The position numbers and the translations under genes were made by a program. From positions 1 to 8,333 of the forward strand of contig JAZDPW010000005.1 of NCBI GenBank assembly GCA_043797305.1: a stretch of DNA of 8,333 nt, given 5' to 3'. The stretch's first letter is position 1, and each line of letters starts with the position of its first letter. This stretch comes from CAZGHF01 sp043797305 (GTDB lineage: Bacteria; Patescibacteriota; Minisyncoccia; UBA6257; GWB1-50-10). Positions 1 through 5,369 of this stretch are shown piece by piece. The notes under the pieces were generated by a model, which had not been told where the DNA came from, ran no database searches, and worked only from the letters and a program-made list of their open reading frames with translations.

Positions 1-2
1 GG

Positions 3-221
3 GGCCTGAAAAACCGAAGTCCGAAGATTGAAATTATCGACATCGGCCTTGCAACGGCACCGATGCTCTATGTATTGGTACAACTCTTGAAAGCGACCGG
101 CGGAGTCATCGCCACCGCTTCCCATAACCCAAAAGAATGGAATGGTTTTAAGGTTGTCGGGAAAAACGCCGAAATGATGGGCGGAAAAGAAGTGTTAAAA
201 CTTATAACCAATGACAGATGA
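3..221 (+). CDS. Phosphomannomutase/phosphoglucomutase, N-terminal part (5' end outside window, ends at an in-frame TGA)
   Basis: This is the C-terminal stretch of domain I of an alpha-D-phosphohexomutase, which interconverts hexose 1- and 6-phosphates for nucleotide sugars and cell-surface glycans. Translation from base 3 is open to a TGA at 219-221 and gives 72 visible residues. It carries the family segment DIGLATAPMLYVL at about residues 13-25 and the catalytic phosphoserine loop TASHNP at 38-43, followed by NGFK. The protein stops after KLITNDR, before the second domain, which continues at once in another frame (218-1090) through an ATGA overlap. A normal family member is one chain of about 450 residues, so this is half of a split or frameshifted gene. 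The upstream start lies outside the window. The family call is firm; whether the break is biological is not known. Confidence 0.85.
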   Translation, partial: GLKNRSPKIEIIDIGLATAPMLYVLVQLLKATGGVIATASHNPKEWNGFKVVGKNAEMMGGKEVLKLITNDR

Positions 222-1090
222 CTAACAACAACTACGTAAAACTTTACGTAAATTTCCTCAAGAAACACGCGGATGTAAAAAAACCTCTGAAGGTAGTTGT
301 TGACTGCTCGAACGGCCCGGCGGGACTTGTCTTGAAGGAACTCAAATTACCTAATATCGAATTGATAATAATCAATTCCCGCGTGGACGGCCGTTTCCCC
401 GCCCACAATCCGAACCCGCTCGAACCTCATGCGTTGGATGACGCCGAAAAAACCGTGAAAAAATACCGGGCTGACTTCGGAGCCGTATTCGATGCCGACG
501 CCGACCGGGTGTTCTTTATTGATAACCTTGGCCGATTAATGCCTTTTCATGCCGCAACCTATCTCTTGTCCTTTGAGAATGACCCGCCTTATGTCGGTGA
601 CATCTATGTTGCGGAAGTTATGAATCACCTGAATATCATCAAAGTCAACGCTTCGAAAGTCGGTACCTATTATATAAGGAAGACTATGAAAAAAACCGGC
701 GCTTCATTAGGCGCGGAGTTTTCCCGCCATTATTTCTTTAAAGAAACCAAGAACGCCGATTCCGGAATTCTCGCACTCATTAAAGCTTTAAACTCGCTTT
801 CAAAAAAACCCTACACGGCGGCTCAATTTACCGACCTCGTCCCGGAATTTTATTACGGATTATTTAACAAAAAGACCGAAAACCCGGCGGCGCTTATGGG
901 AAAAATCATGCGAAACTACCGTAAAAAGGCGTTAAGAATCAGCCGCTTGGACGGTTTTCTCTTCGATTTCGGAAACTGGCTTCTCGTTGTGCGCTCTTCC
1001 AACACCGAGCCGTTACTGCGGCTTTTTGTCGGGTCCAAAGACAAAAAAGTGTTTCAAAAAGAGCTAAAAAAGCTCAAGTTACTTTCCTAA
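218..1090 (+). CDS. Phosphomannomutase/phosphoglucomutase, domains II-IV (separate frame from the N-terminal part)
   Basis: This 290-residue ORF holds the remainder of the phosphohexomutase. CSNGPAG near residue 30 belongs to domain II, FDADADR at 91-97 is the metal-binding loop (DGDADR in many relatives), GAEFSRH at 165-171 corresponds to the sugar-binding GEXSGH loop, and RSSNTEP at 259-265 is the phosphate-binding loop of domain IV. The Ala and Arg in place of the usual Gly may be lineage-typical rather than damage. The ATG at 218 overlaps the TGA of the upstream half (ATGA) and no Shine-Dalgarno site lies just before it, so translation by coupled re-initiation is plausible. The previous stop in this frame is TGA at 212-214, so a frameshift joining the halves must fall in about 7 nt. 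Other readings are a sequencing or assembly indel, or a genuine pseudogene. All catalytic loops are present across the two halves. Confidence 0.85.
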   Translation: MTNNNYVKLYVNFLKKHADVKKPLKVVVDCSNGPAGLVLKELKLPNIELIIINSRVDGRFPAHNPNPLEPHALDDAEKTVKKYRADFGAVFDADADRVFFIDNLGRLMPFHAATYLLSFENDPPYVGDIYVAEVMNHLNIIKVNASKVGTYYIRKTMKKTGASLGAEFSRHYFFKETKNADSGILALIKALNSLSKKPYTAAQFTDLVPEFYYGLFNKKTENPAALMGKIMRNYRKKALRISRLDGFLFDFGNWLLVVRSSNTEPLLRLFVGSKDKKVFQKELKKLKLLS

Positions 1091-1093
1091 AAC

Positions 1094-1144
1094 AATCTGC
1101 CCTATGTTTTAACATATGTTAAAACATAGGGCAGATTTTGTTTT
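1094..1144. terminator. Perfect 44-bp palindrome, probable bidirectional intrinsic terminator
   Basis: Arms 1094-1115 and 1116-1137 are exact reverse complements with no spacer, so the RNA can form a stem of about 20 bp closed by a minimal loop. On the plus strand it is followed by TTGTTTT, and on the minus strand by TTGTTTT as well. It begins 4 nt after the mutase stop and lies 18 nt beyond the stop of the minus-strand miniprotein, so it suits termination from both sides. Confidence 0.8.
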
Positions 1145-1154
1145 CGAGAATTTA

Positions 1155-1274
1155 TCAATCGTCTTCCTCAACTTCGACTTCGACTCTTCTTTTGTCCAAC
1201 CTGATAATTTGGGCCCAGGCAAGAAAACAGAATACCAGGCCGGAAATTATCAGGACACCTATTGCTGCTTCCAT
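1155..1274 (-). CDS. Predicted 39-residue single-pass membrane miniprotein
   Basis: Reading the minus strand from ATG at 1274 to TGA at 1155 gives a 39-residue protein. Residues 2-24 form one hydrophobic helix (AAIGVLIISGLVFCFLAWAQ), then comes a basic patch RLDKRR (25-30) and a strongly acidic tail alternating V and E and ending EEDD. This is the classic layout of a small inner-membrane protein with a cytoplasmic charged tail. There is no clear Shine-Dalgarno site; the 5' side is A-rich (AAAGAACAATAATAA). The minus-strand transcript would end at the 44-bp palindrome. I do not recognise a family. The helix, the charge distribution and the terminator right after the stop argue against chance, but at this length a chance ORF cannot be excluded. 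A shadow ORF on the opposite strand starts inside the terminator and is not credible. Confidence 0.5.
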   Translation of the reverse strand: MEAAIGVLIISGLVFCFLAWAQIIRLDKRRVEVEVEEDD

Positions 1275-1373
1275 TTATTATTGTTCTTTTGTTGTTTTTT
1301 CAATCGATTAAAACCGACCTACGGAGAATAACAATTAGAATAGCATAATATCCGGAAATCCAAACATTTTTTT

Positions 1374-1706
1374 GTGAATAACTTTTCCAAATTGACAACA
1401 CGGTGGTATCGTGGGACTCTTCGATTAGTTCGCGGCAAAAAGAGAACACCTGTCCCGAGGAGCGGGAACGTGGCCAAACGCACTGTTGTAAAGAACGGCG
1501 GGATACATCAAGAAGTCATCACCGCCATCCGTCGCCGCGACTTCCCAATTAGGGTCGTGGACGACGACGTGGAAGGAGAGGGGAACGGGGGGCGTAAAAA
1601 AGGAAGAGAGGAAGCGCCTCTCATTTTATTAGAAAACCCAGTTTCATTGAAAAACTCAGAAAACCCGAAAAAGTCAAAAAACCCGAAAAACCCGGTAGTG
1701 CGATGA
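1374..1706 (+). CDS. Doubtful 110-residue hypothetical ORF with GTG start
   Basis: The ORF begins with GTG after a T-run, has no internal Met, no Shine-Dalgarno site and no recognised domain. The first 60 residues are rich in Arg and Lys, the middle is RVVDDDVEGEGNGGRKKGREE, and the end is a low-complexity NPKKSKNPKNP tail derived from an A-rich tract and the first copy of a 24-bp repeat. Strong hairpins lie in the same stretch (1447-1472, 1530-1566, 1606-1622). The reading frame may therefore be incidental to a structured RNA, or be the relic of a gene. I would not assign a function. Confidence 0.2.
   Translation: MNNFSKLTTRWYRGTLRLVRGKKRTPVPRSGNVAKRTVVKNGGIHQEVITAIRRRDFPIRVVDDDVEGEGNGGRKKGREEAPLILLENPVSLKNSENPKKSKNPKNPVVR
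1440..1630 (+). other. Hairpin-rich GC segment, possible non-coding RNA
   Basis: Three stems can be drawn. At 1453-1467 TCCCG pairs with CGGGA around AGGAG, with CAC/GTG outside. At 1530-1541 CGTCGCCGCGAC pairs with 1554-1566, giving 12 bp with one G-U pair and one bulged A. At 1606-1622 GAGAGG pairs with CCTCTC around AAGCG, followed by ATTTTATTA. I looked for signatures of RNase P RNA, tmRNA and SRP RNA and found none. No convincing promoter is visible; a TTGACA at 1392-1397 lacks a good -10. The second stem could simply reflect repeated CGC and GAC codons, so confidence is low. Confidence 0.25.
1606..1630 (+). terminator. Weak intrinsic terminator candidate
   Basis: A 6-bp stem GAGAGG/CCTCTC with loop AAGCG is followed by ATTTTATTA. 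The stem is GC-rich but the T-tract is interrupted. It would end any transcript running through 1374-1600. Confidence 0.35.
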
Positions 1707-1781
1707 AACCTACATTTTTGATTTTTAGTCAATTATCTGTCGCAAAACGGACAAGCTGGTAGTGCGATGAAACCTACATTT
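1694..1781 (+). repeat. Two direct copies of a 24-bp repeat
   Basis: Identical 24-bp copies (GGTAGTGCGATG followed by AAACCTACATTT) lie at 1694-1717 and 1758-1781, 64 bp apart, with unrelated flanks. Both contain ATGAAACCTACATTT, which reads MKPTF, and the AAACC-AC core recalls the 24-bp units inside yraN. Upstream, at about 1635-1693, is an A-rich tract with degenerate AAAACCCGA units. The copies could be a dispersed intergenic repeat; nothing here indicates a CRISPR (only two copies, non-palindromic). Confidence 0.75.
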
Positions 1782-1794
1782 GGCTGTTTTTCGG

Positions 1795-1811
1795 TGTGTA
1801 AATTTTACACA
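1795..1811. promoter_or_regulatory. Inverted repeat, operator-like
   Basis: TGTGTAAA (1795-1802) and TTTACACA (1804-1811) are exact reverse complements around one T. The site lies 25 bp upstream of the likely -35 of the yraN promoter, a position where a dimeric DNA-binding protein could act. It has no T-tract and is too short and AT-rich to be a terminator. The binding protein is unknown. Confidence 0.35.
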
Positions 1812-1836
1812 AGTGCCCTTTCTAGAAATGCAGATT

Positions 1837-1864
1837 TTAACCAAAACCAAATGTTTTGTATAAT
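1837..1864 (+). promoter_or_regulatory. Promoter of yraN, apparently leaderless
   Basis: TTAACC at 1837-1842 (4 of 6 to consensus) and a perfect TATAAT at 1859-1864 are 16 bp apart. The expected start of transcription, about 7 nt after the -10, coincides with the ATG at 1871. No Shine-Dalgarno site is present, so a leaderless mRNA is likely. Confidence 0.55.
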
Positions 1865-1870
1865 TAAAAA

Positions 1871-2323
1871 ATGAGCCGGGGATCAGAATTAGGTAAATTA
1901 GGCGAAGATGTGGCCTGTGAATATCTGGTTGATAAGAAATTTAGGATAATTGAAAGAAATTACAGGAAGCCTTGGGGTGAACTGGACATTATTGCCCTCG
2001 CGCCGGATAAAACCCTGGTCTTCCTGGAAGTAAAAACTCTCCGGCAAATTCGGGATGGGGGGTTTAACGGTCTCCAGCCCGAAGACCACATGACCGCTTC
2101 AAAAATCAAGAAATTCAAGAGAACGGCTTCGCTCTATGCCGGCAATCGACCGGAGCTTATAAGAGATGATAAGGGGTGGCGGCTCGATGTAATAACCATC
2201 CTGGTGAATAGAACTAAACCAACTTGTGGTGAGTTCGTCAAACCAACTTGTGGTAAGCTTGTCGAACCATTGACAAAAGACGGAAAAAGTTTTGTTATGA
2301 AGCACTATGAAAACATTTCTTGA
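1871..2323 (+). CDS. yraN: YraN family (UPF0102) putative endonuclease-fold protein with in-frame repeat insertion
   Basis: The 150-residue protein matches the YraN/UPF0102 family, which has a predicted PD-(D/E)XK nuclease fold of the Holliday-junction-resolvase type and an uncertain cellular role. Visible landmarks are GKLGEDVACEYL (8-19), GELDIIA (36-42, with D39), FLEVKT (51-56, with E53 and K55), the helix SKIKKFKRTASLYA (77-90) and the strand RLDVITI (104-110). Family members are usually near 120 residues. The excess is the segment KPTCGEFVKPTCGKLVEP (116-133), encoded by a tandem 24-bp repeat; after it the normal family ending resumes as KHYENIS. The start is set by the TATAAT 7 nt upstream. 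yraN is linked to comM in many bacteria, and comM follows here after one small gene. Whether the insert harms the protein is unknown; it lies after the nuclease core. Confidence 0.9.
   Translation: MSRGSELGKLGEDVACEYLVDKKFRIIERNYRKPWGELDIIALAPDKTLVFLEVKTLRQIRDGGFNGLQPEDHMTASKIKKFKRTASLYAGNRPELIRDDKGWRLDVITILVNRTKPTCGEFVKPTCGKLVEPLTKDGKSFVMKHYENIS
2216..2269 (+). repeat. Tandem 24-bp repeat inside yraN
   Basis: Units 2216-2239 and 2240-2263 (AAACCAACTTGTGGT then GAGTTCGTC or AAGCTTGTC) differ at 3 of 24 positions, and a third, partial unit follows at 2264-2269. The 24-nt period keeps the frame and encodes KPTCGEFV, KPTCGKLV, EP. A possible decayed relative (AAACCGACCTACGGAGA) lies at 1311-1327. 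Confidence 0.85.
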
Positions 2324-2328
2324 TATCC

Positions 2329-2334
2329 TATAAT
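2329..2334 (+). promoter_or_regulatory. -10 box ahead of the zinc-finger gene
   Basis: A perfect TATAAT begins 6 nt after the yraN stop. The predicted transcript would start near 2341 and carry a leader of about 9 nt before the ATG at 2350. No clear -35 is seen, so this may add to read-through from the yraN promoter. Confidence 0.4.
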
Positions 2335-2349
2335 TTAGGAAAAGAAACT

Positions 2350-2688
2350 ATGTCACCCGCTAAAGAAGAGTTGAAAAAATTCGAGAAAAAACTCAACGAA
2401 ACGAAAGAGGAAATTTTGGCTGACCTCGAAAAACTGAAGGAGGGTCTCGACTTCGGAAACGACACTGATTCTCTGGAAGAAGAAGCGGACGAAACCGAGG
2501 AGTACTCTCACTACGTCGGCATCAAAAAACCGCTGGAGGAACGCTTAAGAGCCGTCGAAGACTCCCTTCTTAAAATACATGAAGGGGCTTACGGCATTTG
2601 CGAAAAATGCGGCGGGAAAATCGAACCCGAAATACTGGAAATCGTTCCGGAGTCACGACTCTGTAAACATTGTAAAATCGCGGCGTGA
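2350..2688 (+). CDS. DksA/TraR family C4 zinc-finger protein
   Basis: The 112-residue protein has the DksA/TraR layout: a charged N-terminal helical region (residues 3-32), an acidic middle (38-52, SLEEEADETEE), a second helix (about 59-77), and a C-terminal zinc finger with C84, C87, C105 and C108 (C-X2-C-X17-C-X2-C) inside YGICEKCGGKIE. DksA-type proteins enter the secondary channel of RNA polymerase and modulate initiation, often with ppGpp; whether this one does so is inference. I chose the ATG at 2350, with AGGA about 9 nt upstream, over an in-frame TTG at 2320 that overlaps the end of yraN and the TATAAT box. Its stop overlaps the GTG of comM (GTGA), so the two are probably translationally coupled. 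The all-Cys finger supports this family over other short coiled-coil proteins. Confidence 0.85.
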   Translation: MSPAKEELKKFEKKLNETKEEILADLEKLKEGLDFGNDTDSLEEEADETEEYSHYVGIKKPLEERLRAVEDSLLKIHEGAYGICEKCGGKIEPEILEIVPESRLCKHCKIAA

Positions 2689-4226
2689 GCAAAATCGTTT
2701 CAAAACTTTTTGCCGCCGAGCTTGACGGAGTAAATGCCGAACTTATCGAGGTGGAGGCCGACCTGAACGTCGGCCTCCATTCGTTTAACATCGTCGGCCT
2801 GGCCGACAAGGCGGTAAACGAAGCCAAGGAGCGGGTAAATTCCGCCCTCAAAAATTGCGGCATCAAGCCGCCGACCAAGGAAAACCGGCGTATTACCATA
2901 AACCTTGCTCCGGCCGACGTCAAAAAAGCCGGCTCGAGATTCGACCTTCCCATCGCTCTCGCTTATCTTTTAGCGAGCGAACAAATCAGGCCCTTCGAAA
3001 CAAAGGACAAAATTTTCGTGGGCGAATTGTCGCTCGACGGAAACACAAGACCGGTAAACGGCTGCTTGAGCGTCGCCCTCCTTGCAAGAGCAAGAGGGAT
3101 AAAACAGGTTTTTCTGCCGGAGAAAAACGCGAGCGAGGCTTCGGTGGTAAGGGGAGTGGAAATAATTCCCGTCCGGAACCTCAAAGAATTAATTGATCAG
3201 CTTGAAGGCGTAAGTCCGATAAAAGCCGTCCCGTGGACGGCGGTGCAACCGACCTATCCTCAATCGCTCGTGAGTTTCGGCGAAATCAGGGGGCAAGCCG
3301 GCGCCAAGCGGGCGCTACTTGTCGCGGCCGCCGGCGGCCACAACGTCATCATGACCGGACCGCCGGGCGCCGGAAAAACAATGCTCGCTCAAGCCATGAC
3401 TTCAATCCTACCGCCGCCTACCGTTGAAGAGAGCATAGAAATCACGAAAATCTGGAGCGCGGTCGGTCTAAATACGGAATCGCCCTTCGTAAACCACCGG
3501 CCGTATCGGGCACCGCATCACACTTCCTCGCTCGTATCGATTATCGGCGGCGGATCGAATCCCCGGCCCGGCGAAGTAAGCCTCGCTCACCGCGGCATTC
3601 TCTTTTTCGACGAGACGCCGGAATTCCACCGCGATGTTCTTGAGAGCCTCCGCCAACCGCTCGAATCGGGTAAGGTTAATATCGCAAGGGCGAGAAAAAG
3701 CCTGACTTTTCCAGCCCGGTTCCAGTTCGTAGCGGCAATGAACCCCTGCCCCTGCGGTTATTTCGAGTCCAGAGAAAAGGAGTGTAACTGCACCGGTCAC
3801 GAGGTCTTGCGCTACAAAAAGAGGATTTCGGGGCCTCTTCTCGACCGAATAGACATCCAGCTCGGGGTGCCAGCCCTAAAAACCGAGGAGCTCCAAAGAC
3901 CGATTGAGGCCGACGAGACGCAGGAAAAATCAATGCGGGAAAGGGTAGTAGCGGCCCGCAAAATTCAGGCCAAACGCTTTAAAAACACGAAACCGAGGAT
4001 ATTTTCAAATGCCGAAATGACTTCAAAAACAACGGAGGAAAATGTCCGGCTTCAAGCAGAAACCCGCGAGTATCTCTCGAGAATTCTGGAAAGAAATTTC
4101 ATCTCGGCGCGCGGCTACTACCGGATCCTCAAGGTCTCTCGGACAATCGCCGATCTGGAAAATTCCGAAGAAGTGAAAAAAGAACATCTTGCTGAGGCGT
4201 TCCAGTACCGGCTCAAGAATGAGTAA
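2685..4226 (+). CDS. comM: ComM/YifB family Mg-chelatase-like AAA+ ATPase
   Basis: The 513-residue protein has the full ComM (YifB) architecture: an N-terminal Lon-protease-like domain (about 1-170, with FNIVGLADKAVNEAKERV and RFDLPIALAYLL), a AAA+ core, and the Mg-chelatase C-terminal helical domain (about 400-510). The core shows Walker A GPPGAGKT (225-232), Walker B ILFFDE (305-310), the Cys-rich NPCPCGYF...CNC segment (353-369) and SGPLLDRID (382-390). Characterised ComM proteins are hexameric helicases that promote branch migration during integration of transformed DNA, so this gene suggests natural transformation or homologous recombination in the host. Length is normal for the family. 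The GTG start overlaps the zinc-finger gene stop by 4 nt, and no separate Shine-Dalgarno site is visible. The TAA stop lies in the left arm of a palindromic repeat. No key residue appears to be missing. Confidence 0.95.
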   Translation: MSKIVSKLFAAELDGVNAELIEVEADLNVGLHSFNIVGLADKAVNEAKERVNSALKNCGIKPPTKENRRITINLAPADVKKAGSRFDLPIALAYLLASEQIRPFETKDKIFVGELSLDGNTRPVNGCLSVALLARARGIKQVFLPEKNASEASVVRGVEIIPVRNLKELIDQLEGVSPIKAVPWTAVQPTYPQSLVSFGEIRGQAGAKRALLVAAAGGHNVIMTGPPGAGKTMLAQAMTSILPPPTVEESIEITKIWSAVGLNTESPFVNHRPYRAPHHTSSLVSIIGGGSNPRPGEVSLAHRGILFFDETPEFHRDVLESLRQPLESGKVNIARARKSLTFPARFQFVAAMNPCPCGYFESREKECNCTGHEVLRYKKRISGPLLDRIDIQLGVPALKTEELQRPIEADETQEKSMRERVVAARKIQAKRFKNTKPRIFSNAEMTSKTTEENVRLQAETREYLSRILERNFISARGYYRILKVSRTIADLENSEEVKKEHLAEAFQYRLKNE

Positions 4227-4289
4227 TTGGTAATTTGTAATTGGTAAATGGGGTTGCTCTTCTAATTACTATTTACTAATTACCAATTT
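4223..4289. repeat. Imperfect palindromic repeat between convergent genes, likely also a two-way terminator
   Basis: The left arm (4223-4249, GTAATTGGTAATTTG...) and right arm (4262-4289, ending TTACTAATTACCAATTT) are imperfect reverse complements. The element starts at the comM stop codon and ends one base before the stop of the minus-strand peptidase, filling the whole gap. The left arm in reverse complement matches 5979-6005 inside rsmA at 25 of 27 positions, so it is a dispersed repeat. A long AT-rich hairpin here could end both transcripts. Confidence 0.8.
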
Positions 4290-5315
4290 CTACCTTACTG
4301 CAAATGGATTCACTGCGCCTTGAACTTCAAAATGCAAATGACAACCCGTTGGTCCGTGAGTGTTGCCGGTGTTGCCGATTAAAGCGATGTGGTCTCCTTG
4401 GGAAACGTAATCGCCGACGCCCACGAGATTCTTCGAGGTATGCGAGTAACGGGTGCGCGTACCGTTCGGATGTTCGAGAATTACGTAATTGCCGTGACCC
4501 TGATTCCAATATCCTTCGTCCGATTCCTCGACAACCAAACCGTCGGCCGAAGCGTAAATGGGCTTGTCGCAAGCGTCGGCGATATCAACGGCGTTTGATT
4601 CGTGCAAAAGGCCCCAGTTCCAGCCGCTCGCCGGAAGAACGAAATAACTTATGAGATTGGGAAGGTTCGAGGAAACGGAAAGAGCGTTCGAACCGATGGG
4701 CTTGGCGTAGGGGAGAACCAGCATTTCACCCGGCGTATCGAGAATTTTTTGAAAATCCGGGTTGTAGTCCTTGATGGTCTCCGGGTCTATTTGGTAACGG
4801 CCGGCGATGCTCTCCAGCGAATCACCGTCTTTAGTAGGATAAAGAACTCCTGAGACCGGAAGAACGGTAATCTCATCGCCTGGATTTATAACGGTGCGGA
4901 GACTGGGATTGGCCCACCTTAAGGTCTGGATGGAAATTCCGAAACGAGCCGCGATTTCCGACAAACTGTCGCCTTCCTGCACTCTGTATTTCTGAAGACC
5001 GTCCCGGGTAGGAATAAGATTGCTCAGGGGGTGAGAATTTCCCAAAATCAGCGCGCCGTCAAAAACGAAATAGTCTCCCTCTTCCTGAACGCTATTTGCG
5101 CCGATCGAAGCCGAGCCTAGGAAAAAACCGGCGTTTGCCTCCGAGTCCTCTATCGGACCGCCAAAACCAAAATCGGCCGCCTGCTCTCCGGCATAAACGG
5201 CCTCGCTCTCGAGGTGAATAAACTGGCCGACTCCGAAAACCGCCATAACGAGCAAAAGCGGCCAGAAACTTGTCGTGTTGCGAATATACTTTAGTATTGT
5301 ATTAATGAAGAGCAT
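4290..5315 (-). CDS. Membrane-anchored LysM-LysM-M23 peptidase (murein hydrolase)
   Basis: The 341-residue protein has a short cytoplasmic N-terminus, one hydrophobic segment (about 18-34, anchor or signal), a linker, two LysM peptidoglycan-binding repeats (about 109-153 and 157-202) and a C-terminal M23/LytM domain (about 230-341). The zinc ligands H238, D244 and H328 and the catalytic-region histidines H292 (RYSH) and H326 (CHLHFE) are present. The first motif reads HESNAVD, with His and Asp six residues apart rather than the four of HxxxD, so the loop is two residues longer than in LytM. Intact ligands suggest an active endopeptidase acting on cell-wall cross-links rather than a degenerate regulator. 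It is the only gene here with a strong Shine-Dalgarno site (GGAGGT, 8 nt before ATG). It is divergent from rsmA and convergent with comM. Confidence 0.92.
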   Translation of the reverse strand: MLFINTILKYIRNTTSFWPLLLVMAVFGVGQFIHLESEAVYAGEQAADFGFGGPIEDSEANAGFFLGSASIGANSVQEEGDYFVFDGALILGNSHPLSNLIPTRDGLQKYRVQEGDSLSEIAARFGISIQTLRWANPSLRTVINPGDEITVLPVSGVLYPTKDGDSLESIAGRYQIDPETIKDYNPDFQKILDTPGEMLVLPYAKPIGSNALSVSSNLPNLISYFVLPASGWNWGLLHESNAVDIADACDKPIYASADGLVVEESDEGYWNQGHGNYVILEHPNGTRTRYSHTSKNLVGVGDYVSQGDHIALIGNTGNTHGPTGCHLHFEVQGAVNPFAVR

Positions 5316-5347
5316 AATAACAGACCTCCGGATTAGGGTGCAACTTA

Positions 5348-5356
5348 ATTATAGCA
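5348..5356 (-). promoter_or_regulatory. Extended -10 promoter of the M23 peptidase gene
   Basis: On the minus strand TGC-TATAAT (5356 to 5348) is a perfect extended -10, which can work without a good -35. Transcription would start near 5341, giving a leader of about 25 nt that includes the GGAGGT site at 5329-5324. The opposite strand of this 54-bp gap must also serve rsmA, whose own -10 is unclear (TTATAG at 5349-5354 is possible). Confidence 0.6.
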
Positions 5357-5369
5357 ACACCGAAAATAC

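Noticed and set aside
1116..1331. 71-residue plus-strand ORF
   Set aside because: Its ATG lies inside the terminator palindrome, it has no ribosome site, and its composition is explained by the antisense of the membrane miniprotein plus a T-rich tail.
1371..1385. DnaA-box-like TTTGTGAATAAC
   Set aside because: A single near match to TGTGGATAA without a cluster, dnaA or dnaN; not evidence for an origin.
1508..1732. 74-residue minus-strand ORF with Phe-Gly repeats
   Set aside because: The FFGFF pattern is the reverse complement of the A-rich AAAACCCGA tract; no other coding signal.
1694..1781. Possible CRISPR from the two 24-bp repeats
   Set aside because: Only two copies, no third unit at the same spacing, no cas genes.
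1767..1874. 35-residue ORF (MKPTF...) overlapping the yraN start by ATGA
   Set aside because: It starts in the second copy of the 24-bp repeat and runs through the yraN promoter; composition is not protein-like and the first copy opens a different, shorter frame.
4304..4853. Several plus-strand ORFs opposite the M23 gene
   Set aside because: Shadows of a gene with full LysM and M23 motifs.
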